Below, piece by piece: positions 6,508 to 10,034 of a DNA stretch of 10,034 bases (within the stretch, counting starts at the first letter, position 1; each line of letters starts with the position of its first letter). The position numbers and the translations under genes were made by a program. The notes beneath the pieces are model-generated. The model ran no database searches. It saw only the letters and a list, made by a program, of their open reading frames with translations, and was not told the origin of the DNA. This DNA comes from Anoxypelagibacter denitrificans (GTDB taxonomy: Bacteria; Pseudomonadota; Alphaproteobacteria; Pelagibacterales; Pelagibacteraceae). Where the stretch lies: the NCBI GenBank assembly GCA_017640265.1, contig JAGFVZ010000032.1:1-10034 (forward strand), written 5' to 3'.

Positions 6508-8403
6508 ATGGAAAGCAAGTATCAAGAAATTTACGATAGATCTATTCAAGATCCTCAAGGTTTTTGGTCAGATGTTGCAAAGGATGTATTTTGGTATAAA
6601 AAACCTACCAAGATTCTAAATTCTGACAATCCTCCTTTCTATAAATGGTTTGAAGATGGAGTAACAAACACTTGTTATAACGCAGTTGATCTGCATGTAA
6701 AAAATGGTATGGGTAAAAAAACAGCTATCATTTATGATAGTCCTATTACTAATTCCAAAGAAAAAATCACTTATAATCAATTAAAAGATCGTGTTTCAAT
6801 TTTTGCTGGAGCTTTAAAAAAACAAAACATTAATAAGGGAGATAGAGTAATAATTTATATGCCTATGATACCTGAGGCGGCAATAGCTATGCTTGCTTGT
6901 GCAAGAATTGGTGCAATTCATTCGGTAGTTTTTGGCGGATTCGCTGCAACAGAACTTGCTAGCAGAATCGATGATTCTAAGGCAAAAATTATTGTATCAG
7001 CTTCATGCGGTTATGAACCGGGAAGAACAATAGAATATAAACCTCTGCTCAAAAAGGCGATGGAAATAGCAAAACATAAACCCGATAAATGTATTATCTA
7101 TCAGAGAAAAGATTTCAAAATAGAACTGGATGGTAAAAACGAGATTGATTGGAACGATACGATAAAAGATGTAAAGCCAGCGGACTGTGTTGAAATGAAT
7201 GCTAATGATTATGCTTATATTATCTACACTTCTGGGACAACCGGTACGCCAAAAGGAATTGTTAGAGATGTGGGTGGACACATAGTCGCTCTAAAATGGA
7301 CAATGAAAAATGTATATAACATTGATCCAGATGACGTTTGGTGGTCTGCTAGCGATATAGGATGGATAGTTGGTCATTCTTATATTGTTTACGCTCCACT
7401 TTTTCACGGATGTACAACAGTATTGTTTGAAGGAAAACCAGTTGGCACTCCAGATGCTGGAGTTTTTTGGAGAGTTATTTCTGAACATAAAATAAAGTCT
7501 CTTTTTACTGCCCCAACTGCTTTTCGAGCTATCAAAAAAGAAGATCCTAATGGAAATTTTTTTAAAAAATATGATTTATCATCTTTTGAAACTTTGTTTC
7601 TTGCGGGTGAAAGAGCGGATCCAGATACAATTAAGTGGGCAGAATCTTTATTAAAAGTTCCTGTAATTGATCATTGGTGGCAAACGGAAACTAGTTGGGC
7701 AATTAGCGCTAACTGTGCAGGCTTAGGGCTATCAAAAACAAAATATGGATCTGCATGTAAAGCGGTTCCGGGTTACAATGTAAAAATAATCAAAAGTGAT
7801 GGCAAGGAAGCGAAAGCAAATGAGATGGGAGATGTCGTTGTCAAATTACCTCTACCACCAGGAACTTTTCCAACGCTATGGAATGCTGATCAAAGATATA
7901 AAGAAACCTATATGTCACGTTATCCTGGATATTATCAAACTTATGATGCGGGTCATATTGACGAGGATGACTACCTCTGGATTATGTCAAGAACAGATGA
8001 CATCATTAATGTAGCTGGCCATCGGCTTTCAACTGGAGCAATGGAAGAAGTTTTAGCAGAACACAAAGATGTTGCTGAGTGTGCTGTCTTGGGCATATCA
8101 GATAAATTAAAAGGACAACTACCAATAGGTTTATTAGTCCTTAAAACGGGAGTAAGCAAAAAACACGATGAAATATCAAAAGAATGCGTTCAAATGATAA
8201 GAGAAAAAGTGGGTCCAGTTGCGGCATTTAAAACGGCTATAGTTATTAAGCGACTACCCAAAACAAGATCAGGAAAAATATTAAGAGGAACGGTAAGAAA
8301 AATAGCGGATGGTGAATCCTACAAAATGCCAGCAACAATTGATGATCCAGCTATTTTAGATGAAATAAAAGAAGATTTAAAAAAACACAATATTTCAAAA
8401 TAA
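6508..8403 (+). CDS. prpE: Propionyl-CoA synthetase (propionate--CoA ligase)
   Basis: A 631-residue cytoplasmic enzyme of the acyl-adenylate-forming family that activates propionate (and probably related short acids) with ATP and CoA. The AMP-binding P-loop YTSGTTGTPKG is at 240-250. WWQTETSW is at 390-397. YDAGH (479-483) and SRTDDIINVAGHRLS (494-508) form the adenylate-binding and hinge region. The adenylation-essential lysine is Lys590 in RSGKILRG, which is also the usual acetylation site. GKPVGTPDAG (309-318) and TAPTAFRAI (334-342) are PrpE-type rather than acetyl-CoA synthetase-type sequences. Length matches the family. Translation starts at ATG 6508 with a weak Shine-Dalgarno. The haloacid dehalogenase gene follows after 12 nt in the same direction and is probably co-transcribed. 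No methylcitrate-cycle or propionyl-CoA carboxylase gene is visible nearby. Confidence 0.92.
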   Translation: MESKYQEIYDRSIQDPQGFWSDVAKDVFWYKKPTKILNSDNPPFYKWFEDGVTNTCYNAVDLHVKNGMGKKTAIIYDSPITNSKEKITYNQLKDRVSIFAGALKKQNINKGDRVIIYMPMIPEAAIAMLACARIGAIHSVVFGGFAATELASRIDDSKAKIIVSASCGYEPGRTIEYKPLLKKAMEIAKHKPDKCIIYQRKDFKIELDGKNEIDWNDTIKDVKPADCVEMNANDYAYIIYTSGTTGTPKGIVRDVGGHIVALKWTMKNVYNIDPDDVWWSASDIGWIVGHSYIVYAPLFHGCTTVLFEGKPVGTPDAGVFWRVISEHKIKSLFTAPTAFRAIKKEDPNGNFFKKYDLSSFETLFLAGERADPDTIKWAESLLKVPVIDHWWQTETSWAISANCAGLGLSKTKYGSACKAVPGYNVKIIKSDGKEAKANEMGDVVVKLPLPPGTFPTLWNADQRYKETYMSRYPGYYQTYDAGHIDEDDYLWIMSRTDDIINVAGHRLSTGAMEEVLAEHKDVAECAVLGISDKLKGQLPIGLLVLKTGVSKKHDEISKECVQMIREKVGPVAAFKTAIVIKRLPKTRSGKILRGTVRKIADGESYKMPATIDDPAILDEIKEDLKKHNISK

Positions 8404-8415
8404 GAAAAATTCATT

Positions 8416-9084
8416 ATGAAAATAGAAAACGTAACTGCTTGCGTATTTGATGCATACGGAACTTTGTTTGATGTGAATTCTGCCGCAGCTAAATGCAAAG
8501 AAAAACTTGGTGATAAATGGGAAGGCTTTGCTAATGCCTGGAGAACTACTCAGCTTGAATATACATGGTTAAGAAGTCTTATGAAAAAATACAAAAATTT
8601 TTGGCAAATTACTGAGGACTCTTTGGATCATACAATGGCAACATTCAAAATTGATAAAAACATGAGAGAAGAATTGTTGAATTTATATAAGGAACTCATC
8701 CCCTACCCCGAAGTAAAAGAATGTCTAGATGGTCTTAAATCCAAAAAAATTAAAATAGCTATTCTCTCCAATGGAACACCCGATCTTTTAAAAAGATTGG
8801 TTGAAAGCAATAATATTCAAAACTATTTCGATGACATAATGTCTGTCGAAAATGTTGGAGTATACAAACCTGATTCAAAAGTTTATGAAATGCCAATCAA
8901 AAAATATAGCTGCAAACCTGAAAACATTTGTTTTTTGAGTTCAAATACTTGGGATGTTTCAGGAGGAGGAGTTTTTGGTTACAATGCAATATGGGTCAAT
9001 CGATTTAATAAAATATTTGATAAATTAGACTACAAACCTCAACATATTATCAATAATCTAAACCAATTACTTAAATTAGTTTAA
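8416..9084 (+). CDS. Type II haloacid dehalogenase ((S)-2-haloacid dehalogenase)
   Basis: A 222-residue HAD-superfamily enzyme expected to replace the halogen of L-2-haloacids with hydroxyl, giving for example lactate from 2-chloropropionate or glycolate from haloacetate. All catalytic positions known from Pseudomonas L-DEX are present, several at identical numbering: nucleophile Asp12 (FDAYGT), Arg43 in the WRTTQLEYTWLR block, Ser118-Asn119 (LSNGT), Lys151 and Tyr157 (YKPDSKVYE), and Ser175, Asn177, Asp180 (FLSSNTWD). The residue two after the nucleophile is Tyr, not Asp, which argues against a phosphatase. No signal peptide, so cytoplasmic. It follows prpE by 12 nt without a recognisable Shine-Dalgarno, so translation may depend on ribosomes arriving from prpE. 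No convincing terminator follows. Natural substrate is unproven. Confidence 0.9.
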   Translation: MKIENVTACVFDAYGTLFDVNSAAAKCKEKLGDKWEGFANAWRTTQLEYTWLRSLMKKYKNFWQITEDSLDHTMATFKIDKNMREELLNLYKELIPYPEVKECLDGLKSKKIKIAILSNGTPDLLKRLVESNNIQNYFDDIMSVENVGVYKPDSKVYEMPIKKYSCKPENICFLSSNTWDVSGGGVFGYNAIWVNRFNKIFDKLDYKPQHIINNLNQLLKLV

Positions 9085-9161
9085 AATATAACAAGCGCTG
9101 TACTGCGGATAACGGAGCATCTCTTTCAAGGCTCTCTTTTCGTACGATATTATCTTTGTAG

Positions 9162-9401
9162 TTATTTGGATTTTCTTTCCAATATATAACTCAACACCAG
9201 AAGAGTTACCGGCCATGTTGCTACAAAAATACCCCAACGTTCCGCATGAGCTTCTAGTAAAATATTTCTTAATATCGGATCTTGGAGATTCTTCATTACC
9301 TGGGTTCCAATTTCAATTTCTGTTCCAAAATGCCACATCATCCACGAAAATGGAATAGAAAGAATTCCTAACCAGAATAAAGTTTGAGATAATGGTTTCA
9401 T
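9162..9401 (-). CDS. Small two-helix membrane protein of unknown function
   Basis: A 79-residue predicted inner-membrane protein. Hydrophobic segments lie at about 6-26 (QTLFWLGILSIPFSWMMW) and 57-74 (GIFVATWPVTLLVLSYIL). They are separated by a polar stretch (about 27-56) that contains acidic and helical-looking sequence (DPILRNILLEAHAERW). I do not recognise a family. The coding call is well supported: AAGGAG (9413-9408) lies 6 nt before the ATG, the best Shine-Dalgarno in the window, and a candidate promoter is upstream. It converges with the dehalogenase gene and leaves a 77-nt gap. It lies 60 nt downstream of the glycosyltransferase stop on the same strand, so read-through from that gene is possible. 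No functional link to either neighbour is evident. Confidence 0.75.
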   Translation of the reverse strand: MKPLSQTLFWLGILSIPFSWMMWHFGTEIEIGTQVMKNLQDPILRNILLEAHAERWGIFVATWPVTLLVLSYILERKSK

Positions 9402-9427
9402 CCTTCGCTCCTTTTTTTATTTTTTTA

Positions 9428-9457
9428 TATATAATCTTATCACAAACATTAGGTAAA
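9428..9457 (-). promoter_or_regulatory. Candidate promoter for the 79-residue membrane protein at 9162-9401
   Basis: On the minus strand TTTACC (9457-9452) and TATATA (9433-9428) are separated by 18 nt, in the gap after the glycosyltransferase stop codon. Each box matches the sigma70 consensus at four of six positions. Strong AT-richness makes chance matches likely. Confidence 0.3.
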
Positions 9458-9461
9458 AAAG

Positions 9462-10034
9462 TTAAATATAATCTTTTTTTTTATGAATAAGTCCTAAAAA
9501 TTCTTTAATCACATGATTGAAAAGCATTATAAAATTTATATAGATTAATGAAAATCTTAAGTTAATAAAATCCTTTAAACTAAAACGAATACAAAATTTT
9601 GAATGTCTAATAGATCTTTGTATGAATCTTAAAATCGTAGGCTCTTTTAAACCTCCTCCATATACATAAGCTCTTCTTGCCCTATTGCATAAAGATTTGA
9701 GATTATCATTTTGAAGGTGGTTGCACTCAGCAGTACCGTTATAGGAAATTTTATATTTCGAAATTACAAGTTTTCTACAAAAAGTAACATCCTCACCATT
9801 TGTTTTATACTGATTTAAGTACCCGCCAACGTTAGACCACACTTCTTTATTTAATAAAGTATTAGATCCGCTTACAGTATCTCCTAGATTTTCAATTATT
9901 TTATCACCAAAAGGATTCTGTGTCCCGTGTATATGTCTCCACATATTATAGATGTTTTTATCTTTGTATTTTTCAAACAATCTACCTCCACAAATAGCGC
10001 TGTTAAATTTTTTTTGAGTCTCATATAGCTTGAA
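9462..10034 (-). CDS. Family 2 glycosyltransferase, C-terminal part (5' end outside window)
   Basis: The frame is open from the right edge (10034) to the stop at 9462, showing 190 residues without a necessary start. The TTG at 9980 is internal, because in-frame coding (NSAICGGRLF) continues upstream of it. Visible GT2 features are VSGSNTLLNKEVWSNVGGY (about 54-72 of the visible part), the acceptor-site region of GT-A enzymes, and NGEDVTFCRKL (79-89), whose Glu-Asp corresponds to the usual catalytic-base motif. RRAYVYGGG follows, then a basic, partly hydrophobic tail (about 150-180) that could contact the membrane. The nucleotide-sugar-binding DxD part is outside the window. It likely transfers a sugar to a surface polysaccharide, lipid or exopolysaccharide intermediate. 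Donor and acceptor cannot be inferred. Confidence 0.85.
   Translation of the reverse strand, partial: FKLYETQKKFNSAICGGRLFEKYKDKNIYNMWRHIHGTQNPFGDKIIENLGDTVSGSNTLLNKEVWSNVGGYLNQYKTNGEDVTFCRKLVISKYKISYNGTAECNHLQNDNLKSLCNRARRAYVYGGGLKEPTILRFIQRSIRHSKFCIRFSLKDFINLRFSLIYINFIMLFNHVIKEFLGLIHKKKDYI

Noticed and set aside
7003..8159. Open frames antisense to or out of frame with prpE
   Set aside because: Shadow frames of a strongly supported gene, with no independent evidence.
9114..9140. Possible terminator after the dehalogenase gene
   Set aside because: Only a 5-bp stem (one G-U pair) with a 12-base loop before TTTT. Too weak to call.
9978..9980. TTG as the start of the glycosyltransferase
   Set aside because: The frame is open to the window edge and the upstream residues (NSAICGGRL) look like coherent glycosyltransferase sequence. 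The true start lies outside.

Overview
This is an AT-rich, gene-dense bacterial chromosome segment. The gene types and small intergenic gaps suggest a streamlined marine alphaproteobacterium, near SAR11 or AT-rich Rhodospirillales-like lineages. This placement is inferred from composition and protein character and was not tested. The window holds ten protein genes (two cut by the edges), one proline tRNA, one clear intrinsic terminator and several candidate regulatory sites. I see no mobile element, CRISPR array, rRNA or prophage gene. No gene-free stretch reaches 300 bases.

Left block (1-2957, minus strand). A proline tRNA (UGG) is followed after only 3 nt by the start codon of a bifunctional 3-hydroxyacyl-CoA dehydrogenase/enoyl-CoA hydratase (dehydrogenase domain first, as in FadN). 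Its stop codon directly abuts the start codon of an acyl-CoA dehydrogenase that runs off the left edge. Together they look like a tRNA-led beta-oxidation operon. A thiolase may lie beyond the edge.

Middle block (3051-6363). A large sodium:solute symporter (minus strand) ends at a strong hairpin terminator. Its leader contains a GC-rich, foldable element and a small hairpin holding the Shine-Dalgarno sequence. Divergent from it are a 79-residue two-helix membrane protein and a membrane-anchored periplasmic TPR protein, overlapping by one base. They may be accessory to the transporter. A 67-residue two-helix membrane protein converges on the TPR gene, and the stop codons overlap.

Right block (6418-9084). 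A propionyl-CoA synthetase (prpE) is followed 12 nt later by a type II haloacid dehalogenase with the complete known active site. With the symporter and the beta-oxidation genes, the general theme is import and CoA-dependent catabolism of small carboxylates, possibly including halogenated ones. The actual substrates are not shown by the sequence.

Right edge (9162-10034, minus strand). A further small two-helix membrane protein has a strong ribosome binding site and its own candidate promoter. It lies downstream of the C-terminal part of a family 2 glycosyltransferase that enters from beyond the right edge and begins a probable cell-surface polysaccharide region.
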